This document shows, piece by piece, positions 9,568-18,563 of a DNA stretch of 64,000 bases. Position numbers and translations under genes: made by a program. Origin of the DNA: Carnobacterium_A antarcticum (GTDB taxonomy: Bacteria; Bacillota; Bacilli; Lactobacillales; Carnobacteriaceae). Location: the NCBI RefSeq assembly GCF_042658365.1, contig NZ_JBHSQC010000008.1; one strand, given 5' to 3'. Below the pieces are notes generated by a model that made no database searches, had not been told where the DNA came from, and saw only the letters and a list, made by a program, of their open reading frames with translations. The stretch's first letter is position 1. Every line of letters begins with the position of its first letter.

Positions 9568-9618
9568 CAGTTATATCATACACTGGTCTTGTAAAATGAC
9601 ATTTAGGAGGAATAAATA

Positions 9619-10335
9619 ATGAGTGTGCATATTGAAGCAAAAGCAGGTCAAATTGCAGAAACAATTTTATTACCAGGTGACCCATTACGGGCGAAATATA
9701 TTGCCGAGACTTTTTTAACAGAAGTAGAACAATACAATCGTGTGCGGAATATGTTTGGGTATACCGGGTTGTATAAAGGTGAACGGATCTCTGTTCAAGG
9801 GACTGGAATGGGATTGCCTTCCATGATGATTTATGCAGAAGAATTGATCACCAGTTATAATGTTCAAAACTTGATGCGTGTAGGAACCGCTGGCGGAATG
9901 AAAATGGATGTTAAAGTGCGAGATGTTGTGTTAGCACAAGGGGCTACAACGGATTCAAGTATCAACCGTCATACGTTCCATAATCAAGTAGACTTTGCTC
10001 CGCTAGCAAACTTTGATTTGCTGAAAACGGCTTATGAAGTAGGCATAGAAAAAGGAATGAATATGAAAGTCGGCAATGTTTTGTCAGCAGATCGTTTTTA
10101 CAACGAAGAACTAGATAAAAAGAAATTAGCGGATTATGGCGTCTTAGCTGTGGAGATGGAAGCGGCAGGTCTCTACACACTCGCAGCTAAATACAATCGC
10201 AAAGCCCTAGCTATTTTGACGATTAGCGACCATTTATTGACTGGTGAAGAGACTTCATCAGATGAACGTGAGCGGACATTTGACGATATGATGATCGTGG
10301 CTTTAGAAACAGCGTTAAAAATGAAGAAAAAGTAA
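9619..10335 (+). CDS. deoD: Purine-nucleoside phosphorylase (DeoD type)
   Basis: A 238-residue enzyme that cleaves purine nucleosides with phosphate in the salvage pathway. It has the phosphate-binding GDPLRAKYIAETFL segment, RVGTAGGMKMDVKVRDVVLA, the ADRFYNEE segment and the substrate-binding VEMEAAGLYTLA motif, with the final ILTISDHLLTGEETSSDER. It is a normal-length hexameric-type enzyme. AGGAGGAATAAAT precedes the ATG. Confidence 0.96.
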   Translation: MSVHIEAKAGQIAETILLPGDPLRAKYIAETFLTEVEQYNRVRNMFGYTGLYKGERISVQGTGMGLPSMMIYAEELITSYNVQNLMRVGTAGGMKMDVKVRDVVLAQGATTDSSINRHTFHNQVDFAPLANFDLLKTAYEVGIEKGMNMKVGNVLSADRFYNEELDKKKLADYGVLAVEMEAAGLYTLAAKYNRKALAILTISDHLLTGEETSSDERERTFDDMMIVALETALKMKKK

Positions 10336-10377
10336 GGTTTTAGCTCATCTGGCAGGATCTTCGTAAAAGAATTATGC

Positions 10378-10420
10378 AAAAAGCCAACGAAATCAACTTG
10401 GTTTTGTTGGTTTTTGTTTT
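10378..10420. terminator. Terminator after deoD
   Basis: AAAAAGCCAAC pairs with GTTGGTTTTTG across a loop. The right arm overlaps the -35 element of the next gene. Confidence 0.75.
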
Positions 10421-10435
10421 CATGTAAGTTACAAT
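10407..10435 (+). promoter_or_regulatory. Likely promoter of the CtpA-family protease gene
   Basis: TTGGTT and TACAAT are separated by 17 bp, ending 29 bp before the start codon at 10465. Confidence 0.5.
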
Positions 10436-10464
10436 CTCAATAAGAGAGCGGGAGGAGTTGCAGT

Positions 10465-11919
10465 ATGGAGGAAGAACCGAAAAAGAAAAAAAAGATTAAA
10501 ATGAGAATGGGAACGTATCTTATTTCTCTATTAGCTGTAGCAGCCATTTCGATTGGAGGAACTTATGTTGTTGCTGATCGAACAGAACAAACGGCACCAA
10601 CCGAAGAAGGAACTGCACAAACCCCAGGTACTTTTTCAAAAATTGAAGCAGTTTACAATCAGCTTTCTACAGATTATTACCAAGAAGTAGATGAAGACCA
10701 GTTGATCGAAGGTGCTTTGTCGGGCATGGTAGACGCCATTGGAGATCCTTACACACAGTATTTAGACGTTTCAGAATCAGCTTCACTAAATGATACGATA
10801 TCAGCTTCTTTTGAAGGGATAGGTGCAGAAGTGATGAAACAAGGCGATTCCATCATGATCGTTTCCCCTATTGCGGGTTCCCCAGCCGAAGAAGCCGGCT
10901 TGAAGCCAAATGATGTATTGCTTAAAGCAGATGATAAAAATTTGACCGGTTTAACCTTAAATGAAGCAGTTTCATTCATTCGCGGAGAAAAAGGGTCAGA
11001 TGTGGTGTTAACCATCCAAAGAGGCGAGGAAACATTCGAAGTCACCGTTACTCGTGACACGATCCCAGTGGAGACAGTGGTATACAATTTAGATGAAACG
11101 GATCCAACGATTGGCTATATTGCGATCACTAGTTTTTCAGATCCGACTTATGATGAATTAGTAACAGCAGTTAAAGAGTTAAGAGAACAGGGAGCAACAT
11201 CATTTGTGTTTGATGTTAGACAAAATCCCGGCGGTCTATTAGATGGGGCATTAAGCATCTCCAATATGTTTGTTGAAGAGGGATCAACCATTATGCAGAC
11301 TCAGGAACGTGACCAAGAAGCGGTCAAAATTGTAGCCGACGATAAAACGATGGGCGATTTTAAAGTTACCGAACCGTCTGTTTTACTGGTGGATGAAGGA
11401 AGTGCGAGTGCTTCGGAAATCTTAGCAGGAGCATTGAAAGAATCAGCCAATATGCAAATTATCGGAACCAAAACGTTTGGAAAAGGAACCGTTCAAACGG
11501 TCGCTAGTTTTTCTGATAAAAGTGAATTAAAATTGACGATCGCTAAATGGTTAACGCCTAACGGTGAATGGATCAATGAAAAAGGCATTGAGCCTACTAT
11601 TTCCGTCGATTTGCCAGCATACACTAAACTTTTGGTGATAGATGCTACTAAAACATACAAACAAGGTGATGTTTCAGCTGAAGTTAAAAACGTTGAACAA
11701 ATATTGGATGCTTTAGATTACTCCAGCGGTACTATTGACGGATATTTTGACGAAACGACTACACAAGCCGTAAAAGAATTTCAAAAAGGTCATCAATTAG
11801 ATGAAAACGGTGTGGTAGAAGGCGAAACAGCTGCCGCAATGATTGCAGACTTAAGAGAATTAATGAAAGAAAACGATACTCAATATGAAAAAGGCGTTCA
11901 GTATTTAGAAGAAAATTAA
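10465..11919 (+). CDS. ctpA: C-terminal processing protease, S41 family (CtpA)
   Basis: A 484-residue exported serine protease. It has a lysine-rich N-terminus and a signal or anchor helix (about residues 15-37), then a PDZ domain (about 115-195, with GIGAEV and LNEAVSFIRGEKGS), the peptidase core with catalytic Ser in GSASASEILAGAL and Lys in TKTFGKGTVQ, and a C-terminal peptidoglycan-binding-like domain (about 400-465, TIDGYFDETTTQAVKEFQ). It processes or degrades proteins at the outer face of the membrane. AGCGGGAGGAG precedes the ATG. It stands alone between terminators. Confidence 0.93.
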   Translation: MEEEPKKKKKIKMRMGTYLISLLAVAAISIGGTYVVADRTEQTAPTEEGTAQTPGTFSKIEAVYNQLSTDYYQEVDEDQLIEGALSGMVDAIGDPYTQYLDVSESASLNDTISASFEGIGAEVMKQGDSIMIVSPIAGSPAEEAGLKPNDVLLKADDKNLTGLTLNEAVSFIRGEKGSDVVLTIQRGEETFEVTVTRDTIPVETVVYNLDETDPTIGYIAITSFSDPTYDELVTAVKELREQGATSFVFDVRQNPGGLLDGALSISNMFVEEGSTIMQTQERDQEAVKIVADDKTMGDFKVTEPSVLLVDEGSASASEILAGALKESANMQIIGTKTFGKGTVQTVASFSDKSELKLTIAKWLTPNGEWINEKGIEPTISVDLPAYTKLLVIDATKTYKQGDVSAEVKNVEQILDALDYSSGTIDGYFDETTTQAVKEFQKGHQLDENGVVEGETAAAMIADLRELMKENDTQYEKGVQYLEEN

Positions 11920-11967
11920 AGTTTAGTTGCCGACCATTCATTAAAATTAAAAATAGAAAAAGAAGAA

Positions 11968-12000
11968 AGGAAGATGGTACACGCAATCTTCCTTTTTTTA
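11968..12000 (+). terminator. Terminator after ctpA
   Basis: AGGAAGAT pairs with ATCTTCCT and is followed by seven T. Confidence 0.85.
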
Positions 12001-12086
12001 TTAGGCATTTTTTTAAGGAAATGAATAGTTATTTTCAACGTTTTCTTGTATGATAGAGTCAAATAGATTAGTTTGGAGCGACAAGT

Positions 12087-12632
12087 ATGGAAAAAAAAAC
12101 TTGGAGGAATCAAGTATGGGATTGGGTCAAACCATTTTTATTAGCGCTGGTCCTGACAGCTTTTTTTCGAAACTTCATTTTTTTACCAATGACGATTGAA
12201 GGTTCTTCAATGATTCCAACGTTTCAACAAAGTGATCAGATTATCGTAGAAACAATTTATCATATTAATCGGTTTGATTTGATTGTCTTTAAAGATGCTT
12301 CCAACCGAACATTGGTCAAACGTGTCATTGGGTTGCCTAATGAGACATTGCGTTACGAAGACGATCAATTGTACATTGATGATCGTCCAATTGAAGAGCC
12401 TTTCCTGGAAAATGATTTCGTAAACCATGCTGGCGGAACCTGGACTTCTGATTTTACTTTAGAAGAACTGACGGGCCAAAAAACAGTGCCGGAAGACGAG
12501 TATTTTGTTTTAGGAGACAATCGGCGATCTAGTAATGATAGTCGTTATTTTGGGTCTATCCCATCATCTGCTATTATCGGTGAAACAACGATGATTTATT
12601 TTCCGTTCCAGCGTTTATCCATTGTTCAATAA
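12087..12632 (+). CDS. Signal peptidase I, first of a tandem pair
   Basis: A 181-residue type I signal peptidase: one N-terminal membrane helix (about residues 12-30), then the catalytic Ser in EGSSMIPTF and the catalytic Lys in RTLVKRVIGLP. Box E is present as VLGDNRRSSNDSRYFG. It cleaves signal peptides of exported proteins at the outer membrane face. A second signal peptidase follows 27 bp later; the two differ in N-terminus and middle region, so they are old paralogues and not a recent copy. Confidence 0.93.
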   Translation: MEKKTWRNQVWDWVKPFLLALVLTAFFRNFIFLPMTIEGSSMIPTFQQSDQIIVETIYHINRFDLIVFKDASNRTLVKRVIGLPNETLRYEDDQLYIDDRPIEEPFLENDFVNHAGGTWTSDFTLEELTGQKTVPEDEYFVLGDNRRSSNDSRYFGSIPSSAIIGETTMIYFPFQRLSIVQ

Positions 12633-12659
12633 TTTAATAGAAGGTAGTGGTGGTAGTCA

Positions 12660-13313
12660 ATGAATAAAACAACTTATTCGGATGGTCGAGATGCTCAAGA
12701 AGAGCAGTTTGAGCCTAGACGTTTAAAGTACAATTTGGGTAAGAAACCTAAAAACAAAAAGAGGAAAACTTGGTTGGAAGAGGCCTTCAGTACTTTATTA
12801 TATGTCGTTATAGCAGTCATTATCTTTTTATTGATTCGTCATTTTTTATTTGTTCCGGTTAGTGTCGACGGAGAATCAATGTACCCGACCCTTCACGACC
12901 AAGATCGTTTGATTTTAAATAAAATTGAAGAGACTGAACGGTTTGATTTAATTGTTTTTCCTGCTCCAGATGATCCGGAAAAGCAATACATTAAGCGTGT
13001 CATCGGGATGCCAGGTGATGAAATCATGGTAATGGACGAGACGTTGTACGTGAATGGAGAAGCCGTAGCAGAACCTTACCTAGAGGAATCAAAATCAGAA
13101 TTAGCTCCAGGCGAATCATTTACCGAAAACTTTACGTTGGCTTCGGTGACTGGGATGGAAAAAGTTCCGGAAAATTCTTATTTTGTATTGGGAGATAACC
13201 GAACGAACTCTAAAGACAGTCGTTCTTTTGGATTTATCGATAAAGAAACGGTTTCTGGCACTACAGATATCCGAATTTGGCCTTTAAAAGACTTTGGTAT
13301 GATCAAAGAGTAA
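12660..13313 (+). CDS. lepB: Signal peptidase I, second of a tandem pair
   Basis: 217 residues with a longer basic cytoplasmic N-terminus (about 35 residues, with KKPKNKKRKT) before the single membrane helix. Catalytic Ser lies in DGESMYPTL, catalytic Lys in QYIKRVIGMPGDE, and box E is VLGDNRTNSKDSRSFG. All catalytic elements are intact. The tandem arrangement with the preceding gene suggests cotranscription and possibly different substrate preferences. The assignment of family is firm; the gene symbol is generic. Confidence 0.93.
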   Translation: MNKTTYSDGRDAQEEQFEPRRLKYNLGKKPKNKKRKTWLEEAFSTLLYVVIAVIIFLLIRHFLFVPVSVDGESMYPTLHDQDRLILNKIEETERFDLIVFPAPDDPEKQYIKRVIGMPGDEIMVMDETLYVNGEAVAEPYLEESKSELAPGESFTENFTLASVTGMEKVPENSYFVLGDNRTNSKDSRSFGFIDKETVSGTTDIRIWPLKDFGMIKE

Positions 13314-13333
13314 GCAGAAAAAAGCATTAAATC

Positions 13334-13371
13334 AAAAAGGGGGAGCGATTCTGCTCTTCACCTTTTTTTTT
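13334..13371 (+). terminator. Probable terminator after the second signal peptidase gene
   Basis: GGGGGAGC can pair imperfectly with GCTCTTCACC (bulge and G-T pairs), followed by a run of nine T. Confidence 0.55.
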
Positions 13372-13394
13372 GAAGAAATAAAAGGAGCGATACA

Positions 13395-14264
13395 ATGACA
13401 ACGATACAATGGTTTCCAGGCCATATGGCCAAAGCAAGAAGACAAGTGACTGAAAAGTTAACGTTAGTAGATGTTATTTTTGAATTAGTAGATGCTAGGA
13501 TTCCGCTTTCTAGCCGTAATCCTATTCTGGATGAATTGATTGGCGACAAACCACGGATAGTTATTTTAAATAAAAGCGATTTAGCTGATGAGGCGTTGAC
13601 TCAAAAATGGGTCAGCTACTTTAATAAACAAGGGATTTCTGCCGTTCCGATAGTTGCGCAAGAAGGTATTGGCATGAAAAAAGTTATGAGTGAAGCTAAG
13701 AGATTATTAAAACCTAAATTTGATCGAATGGCTGCTCAAGGCCGAAAACCACGTCCAATCCGGGCGATGAGTATTGGAATACCAAACGTCGGAAAATCTA
13801 CACTGATCAATCGATTCGTTAAGAAAAATATTGCTAAGACAGGCAATAGACCTGGCGTAACGAAAGCTCAGCAATGGCTAAGATTAAACAAAGAACTTGA
13901 TTTACTGGATACTCCAGGAATTCTTTGGCCGAAATTTGAAGACCCAGAAGTTGGAAAAAAACTGGCTTTAACAGGAGCGATTAAAGATACTATTTTGCAA
14001 TTAGATGATATTGCTTTATATGGAATAGAAGTAATGCAGCAGCACTACCCGGAACAATTGGCTGATCGTTATAAGTTAACCGCTGAAGAGATCGTTTTGC
14101 CTTCGCCGGAAATGTTGATGCTGATTACCGAAAAAAGAGGATTTAGAGAGGATTATAGCCGTGCTGCGGAGATGATCATCTATGAAATTAGAAGCGGAAA
14201 AGTAGGGCGCTATACATTAGATGCGGTTCCTGCAGTATCAATACCAGAAAAAGGGGCAGAGTAA
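13395..14264 (+). CDS. rbgA: Ribosome biogenesis GTPase RbgA (YlqF)
   Basis: 289 residues with circularly permuted GTPase motifs, the hallmark of the family: G4 LNKSDL (about residue 60) comes before G1 GIPNVGKSTL (about 127) and G3 LDTPG (about 174). The opening WFPGHMAKARRQ is diagnostic for RbgA, a late 50S subunit assembly factor needed for incorporation of L16. The C-terminal RNA-binding helical domain is complete. AAAGGAGCGA precedes the ATG. The stop is one base from the rnhB start, so the two are coupled, as in Bacillus. Confidence 0.95.
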   Translation: MTTIQWFPGHMAKARRQVTEKLTLVDVIFELVDARIPLSSRNPILDELIGDKPRIVILNKSDLADEALTQKWVSYFNKQGISAVPIVAQEGIGMKKVMSEAKRLLKPKFDRMAAQGRKPRPIRAMSIGIPNVGKSTLINRFVKKNIAKTGNRPGVTKAQQWLRLNKELDLLDTPGILWPKFEDPEVGKKLALTGAIKDTILQLDDIALYGIEVMQQHYPEQLADRYKLTAEEIVLPSPEMLMLITEKRGFREDYSRAAEMIIYEIRSGKVGRYTLDAVPAVSIPEKGAE

Positions 14265-14265
14265 C

Positions 14266-15045
14266 ATGGAAAAGCCACTGTCCATTATGGCGGTCAAAGA
14301 GTTGTTGACAACGATTGAGCATCCTTCTGATGAACGCCTTTTAGCGCTCAAAGCAGATACCCGAAAAGGTGTGGGCACAGCTTTGAAAGCCTGGGAAAAA
14401 AGACTTGAAAAAAAACAATTATTAGAAGAAAATTATCAAAAAATGCTGCAAATTGAAAAACACCTTTGGGCTAATGGCATCCAGTTTGTCGCAGGAATCG
14501 ATGAAGTCGGCCGTGGTCCGTTAGCTGGACCAGTTGTTACGGCAGCAGTGATTTTGCCTCAGGATTTTCATGTTTTAGAGATCAATGATTCAAAACAGCT
14601 GTCCAGCGAGAAACGCGATCAATTATTTGATGAAATTCAAGCCAAAGCTTTAGCCATCGGTATAGGGGTGAAAGAGCATTCGGTTATTGACGAGGTCAAT
14701 ATTTACCAAGCAACTAAATTAGCCATGCTTGAAGCTATTCAAAAATTGCCGATTGCTCCAGAGCATTTGCTGATTGACGCTATGCAGTTGCCAACTTCGA
14801 TTCCTCAAGAAAGTCTCATCAAGGGAGATGCGAAAAGTTTATCGATTGCCGCAGCAAGTATCGTTGCAAAAGTGACGCGTGATCGGATGATGGCGGAGTA
14901 TGATCGCCTTTATCCAGGATACGGGTTTGCTCAAAATGCAGGTTATGGCACAAAAGTGCATTTAGAAGGCTTGGAGACGTTAGGCGTTTGTCCGATTCAT
15001 CGCCATTCTTTTGCACCTGTCCGAAATAGATTACAACTTTATTAA
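14266..15045 (+). CDS. rnhB: Ribonuclease HII
   Basis: About 259 residues. The RNase HII catalytic motif GIDEVGRGPLAGPVV (Asp and Glu of the DEDD set) lies around residues 80-94, with further acidic residues in EINDSKQLSSEKR and LLIDAM. The GYGFAQNAGYGTKVHLEGL signature follows. The enzyme removes ribonucleotides from DNA. The ATG at 14266 is chosen because AAAAGGGGCAGAG precedes it; an in-frame start 15 codons upstream lies inside rbgA and lacks such a site. Confidence 0.95.
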   Translation: MEKPLSIMAVKELLTTIEHPSDERLLALKADTRKGVGTALKAWEKRLEKKQLLEENYQKMLQIEKHLWANGIQFVAGIDEVGRGPLAGPVVTAAVILPQDFHVLEINDSKQLSSEKRDQLFDEIQAKALAIGIGVKEHSVIDEVNIYQATKLAMLEAIQKLPIAPEHLLIDAMQLPTSIPQESLIKGDAKSLSIAAASIVAKVTRDRMMAEYDRLYPGYGFAQNAGYGTKVHLEGLETLGVCPIHRHSFAPVRNRLQLY

Positions 15046-15056
15046 TAAACACACGA

Positions 15057-15093
15057 CTGAAGCTCATGAAAGACATGAGCTTCAGTTTTTTTC
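15057..15093 (+). terminator. Terminator after rnhB
   Basis: CTGAAGCTCATG pairs perfectly with CATGAGCTTCAG and is followed by seven T. Confidence 0.9.
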
Positions 15094-15205
15094 GTATAGA
15101 GATCTCTTCATTATAATAAATAATAAATAAAGAAGTTCTGCTTTGCGGATAATAAATCTGATTGTCATCAGACTAAATAGACCATGAAACGAAGGAGCAG
15201 AAAAG

Positions 15206-16075
15206 ATGGACAAACAATTACTAAATCAAAGGATTTTTCATTTATCGCATTGTGGCGGTATCGGACCTGCCAGTAAACTACGTATGATTTCTGCCTTACT
15301 AGATAACCCTTACTCATCTGCTTATGAGTTGTCCGTAAATGTAAAATTAACTCCAGCACACACAAAAACTTTTTTAAACAGCTATGCTGCCGTTCAACTA
15401 GAGTTGCTTTTTCAACGCTATCAAACAAAAAATATCCGTTGGCTAACGATTTTAGATGATCAGTACCCTGAATATTTAAGACAAATCTATAATCCACCCG
15501 TCTTGCTGTTTTATCAAGGCGATCTATCTTTATTAGAGCAGCGGTTATTAGCTGTTGTAGGGTCCAGAAAGAGTAGCGCTTATGGTGAAAATGTCTTAAA
15601 CCGACTGCTGCCGGAGTTGGTTAAAAATGATATCGTGATGGTTAGTGGACTAGCCAAGGGAATCGATTGTGCTGTTCATCAAAAAACAATGCGCGAAAAA
15701 GGAAAAACGGTTGCTGTTGTTGGAACGGGTTTGGATCGTGTTTACCCTTATGAGCACAAAGCACTGCAAGAAAAAATCGGTCAAGAGCATTTATTGCTTT
15801 CAGAATATCCTTTAGGTGCCAAACCATTACGCCATCATTTTCCGATGAGAAATCGAATCATTGCCGGCTTGTCTTTAGGGACGTTAGTAATAGAAGCAAA
15901 ATACCGTAGCGGAAGTTTAATTACAGCTAATCTAGCGTTACAAGAAGGAAGAGAAGTTTTTGCTGTACCTGGAGACATCACCAATCCTGGTGTTGAAGGA
16001 ACAAATGATTTGATTTTGCATGGGGCTAAGTGTGTCTTATCGGCTGCTCATATCTTAGAAGAAATAACGTTTTGA
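15206..16075 (+). CDS. dprA: DNA-processing protein DprA
   Basis: 289 residues: a short helix-hairpin-like N-terminal region and then the extended Rossmann domain with LAVVGSRKSSAYG, VSGLAKGIDCAVHQ, TVAVVGTGLDRVYP, EYPLGAKPLRHHFPMRNRIIAGLS and VIEAKYRSGSLITANLA. DprA binds incoming single-stranded DNA and loads RecA during natural transformation. The length and motifs are complete, so it should be functional. It is upstream of topA, as in most Firmicutes. Confidence 0.95.
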   Translation: MDKQLLNQRIFHLSHCGGIGPASKLRMISALLDNPYSSAYELSVNVKLTPAHTKTFLNSYAAVQLELLFQRYQTKNIRWLTILDDQYPEYLRQIYNPPVLLFYQGDLSLLEQRLLAVVGSRKSSAYGENVLNRLLPELVKNDIVMVSGLAKGIDCAVHQKTMREKGKTVAVVGTGLDRVYPYEHKALQEKIGQEHLLLSEYPLGAKPLRHHFPMRNRIIAGLSLGTLVIEAKYRSGSLITANLALQEGREVFAVPGDITNPGVEGTNDLILHGAKCVLSAAHILEEITF

Positions 16076-16210
16076 AACAGTCATTAGCAAAGAACATTAG
16101 ATGGTTCATAGAATACAAATGAACTCAGTATAAGATCAAAATAGTCTTCTTTTTCTTCTATTTAAGAGAGAACATTGAGGAAGCTGTTTTTTAAGAGGAG
16201 ATATCAATAG

Positions 16211-16240
16211 TTGACAAAGGGCCTTTAGATAGCATAAGAT
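16211..16240 (+). promoter_or_regulatory. Likely topA promoter
   Basis: A perfect TTGACA is followed after 18 bp by TAAGAT, about 75 bp upstream of the TTG start of topA. Confidence 0.6.
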
Positions 16241-16314
16241 TATTAACGATTTCTCTTTTAGCAAAGAAAGTGCTGAAAATAGAAAATAAGAGCTCATTTG
16301 AAAGGAGCATTCCA

Positions 16315-18390
16315 TTGGCCTATAAATACCTGGTGATTGTAGAATCGCCTGCGAAAGCAAAAACAATTGAAAAATATTTAGGAAAAAACTACAAAGTTGT
16401 TGCTAGTCTAGGTCATATTCGTGACTTGCCAAAAAGCCGCATGGCAATTGATGTAGAAAATAACTATGAACCCGAATACATTTCCATACGTGGAAAAGGG
16501 CCTCTAATAAAAGAACTAAAAGGTTACGCTAAAAAGGCTGAAAAAGTTTTCCTCGCAGCTGACCCGGATAGAGAAGGAGAAGCTATCGCATGGCACCTTA
16601 GCTTTCTTCTGGGATTAGACAGTGAAGCTAAAAATCGAGTCGTTTTTAATGAAATTACAAAAGAAGCCGTCAAAGGTGCATTTAAAGAACCCCGTTCCAT
16701 CGATATGGAATTGGTAAACTCACAGCAGGCTCGCCGAATTTTAGACCGTTTAGTAGGCTATACGATTAGCCCTATTTTATGGAAGAAAGTCAAAAAAGGT
16801 CTTAGTGCTGGACGAGTTCAATCGATTGCCTTAAAACTTATTTGTGAACGTGAAACAGAGATCAATGAGTTTAAACCAGAAGAATACTGGAGCATTGCTG
16901 GGAATTTTAAAAAAGGGACCAAAAAATTCAAAGCCAATTTTTATGGTTTAAACGGCAAAAAAATGAATTTAGGCAATGCTGAGGATGTTCAAAAAGTGAT
17001 TCAAGAAATCAAAGGCAATGATTTTGACGTTACCAAAGTAACTAAAAAAGAACGCAAACGTAATCCCGCTTTGCCTTTTAAAACAAGTACTCTACAACAA
17101 GAAGCTGCACGAAAATTAAATTTCAGAACACAAAAAACCATGATGATCGCTCAGCAGCTTTATGAAGGGATCTCATTGGGGCGTGGCGGAGCCGTTGGTT
17201 TGATTACCTATATGCGGACAGATTCTACACGGATCGCTGAATCTGCTAAGAACGAAGTTGCGGAATACATCACTAAAGAGTTTGGACCAGAGTATTCTGC
17301 TTCAAAACCCCGTATAGCTAAAAAGTCGGCTAGTTCTCAAGATGCCCATGAAGCTATCCGACCATCAAGCGTGATGCGGACACCTAAAGAAATCGAAAAG
17401 CATTTGACAAAGGATCAATATAAACTCTACAATCTTATCTGGTCACGGTTAGTTGCTAGTCAAATGACCCCTGCAGTTTTTGATACAGTAAAAGTTGATA
17501 TTGTTCAAAATGCCATTCTGTTTAGAGCAAATGGTTCAACACTTAAGTTCCCTGGTTATCAAAAAGTTTATGTGGAAGGAACCGATGACGGGAAAGAAGA
17601 AAAAGAAAACATCTTACCCGAGATGGAAAAAGGCGACCGTGTTCAATCGGTTGACATTGAACCGAAACAGCACTTTACTCAACCGCCAGCTCGCTTTTCT
17701 GAAGCAACATTGATCCGGACACTGGAAGAAAATGGAGTTGGTCGTCCTTCTACCTATGCTCCAACACTTAATACCATCCAAAAAAGATATTATGTGAAGT
17801 TGCAAAGTAAGCGGTTTGAACCAACCGAGTTGGGTATGATCGTCAATAATTTAGTCGTTGAATTTTTCCCGCAAATCGTTGATACTCATTTTACAGCAGA
17901 AATGGAAAAAGACTTAGATGCTGTCGAAGAGGGTAAAGAAAAATGGGTGAATGTTATCGATCGTTTCTATCAACCGTTTATTAAAGAAGTTGAAACAGCT
18001 GAAGAAACCATTGAAAAAATCCAAATCAAAGATGAACCTGCTGGTTTCGATTGTGAGTTATGTGGCCATCCAATGGTCATCAAACTAGGACGGTATGGTA
18101 AGTTTTATGCTTGCAGTAATTTTCCTGAATGCCGCAATACGAAAGCTATCGTCAAAGAAATTGGCGTCACTTGTCCGACATGTAAAGAAGGCCAAGTGAT
18201 TGAACGGAAATCGAAGAAAAATCGGTTGTTTTATGGTTGTGATCGTTACCCAGCTTGCGAATTCGTTTCATGGGATAAACCGATTGGCAGAAACTGTCCA
18301 AAATGCGATCATTATTTAGTTGAAAAGAAAACTAAAGGGAAAAAGCAAGTGATTTGCAGTCACTGTGAGTATAAAGAAGAAGTACAATAA
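16315..18390 (+). CDS. topA: DNA topoisomerase I
   Basis: 691 residues; relaxes negative supercoils. The Toprim domain opens AYKYLVIVESPAKAKTIEKYLG and contains ADPDREGEAIAWH. The catalytic Tyr is in GLITYMRTDSTR (about residue 300). Three C-terminal zinc ribbons are present with Cys4 sets at about residues 580, 610 and 660. The start is TTG at 16315 with AAAGGAG seven bases upstream; this gives the family's usual N-terminus, whereas an in-frame start 15 codons earlier adds unrelated residues. Confidence 0.96.
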   Translation: MAYKYLVIVESPAKAKTIEKYLGKNYKVVASLGHIRDLPKSRMAIDVENNYEPEYISIRGKGPLIKELKGYAKKAEKVFLAADPDREGEAIAWHLSFLLGLDSEAKNRVVFNEITKEAVKGAFKEPRSIDMELVNSQQARRILDRLVGYTISPILWKKVKKGLSAGRVQSIALKLICERETEINEFKPEEYWSIAGNFKKGTKKFKANFYGLNGKKMNLGNAEDVQKVIQEIKGNDFDVTKVTKKERKRNPALPFKTSTLQQEAARKLNFRTQKTMMIAQQLYEGISLGRGGAVGLITYMRTDSTRIAESAKNEVAEYITKEFGPEYSASKPRIAKKSASSQDAHEAIRPSSVMRTPKEIEKHLTKDQYKLYNLIWSRLVASQMTPAVFDTVKVDIVQNAILFRANGSTLKFPGYQKVYVEGTDDGKEEKENILPEMEKGDRVQSVDIEPKQHFTQPPARFSEATLIRTLEENGVGRPSTYAPTLNTIQKRYYVKLQSKRFEPTELGMIVNNLVVEFFPQIVDTHFTAEMEKDLDAVEEGKEKWVNVIDRFYQPFIKEVETAEETIEKIQIKDEPAGFDCELCGHPMVIKLGRYGKFYACSNFPECRNTKAIVKEIGVTCPTCKEGQVIERKSKKNRLFYGCDRYPACEFVSWDKPIGRNCPKCDHYLVEKKTKGKKQVICSHCEYKEEVQ

Positions 18391-18563
18391 TAAAGCAGCG
18401 CTGTGCTTTCCCGATGAAAGATAAAAGAACTAAACAGGTATAAACAGCGGTTTTAAAAAAAGACAGAATAGTTTAAAATTTCGATAAGTTTGAAACACAA
18501 TCAATTGTAATCCCTTTGCTTCTATGATAAAGTAACTTTGTCATATGAGTGGAGGGACTTTTT

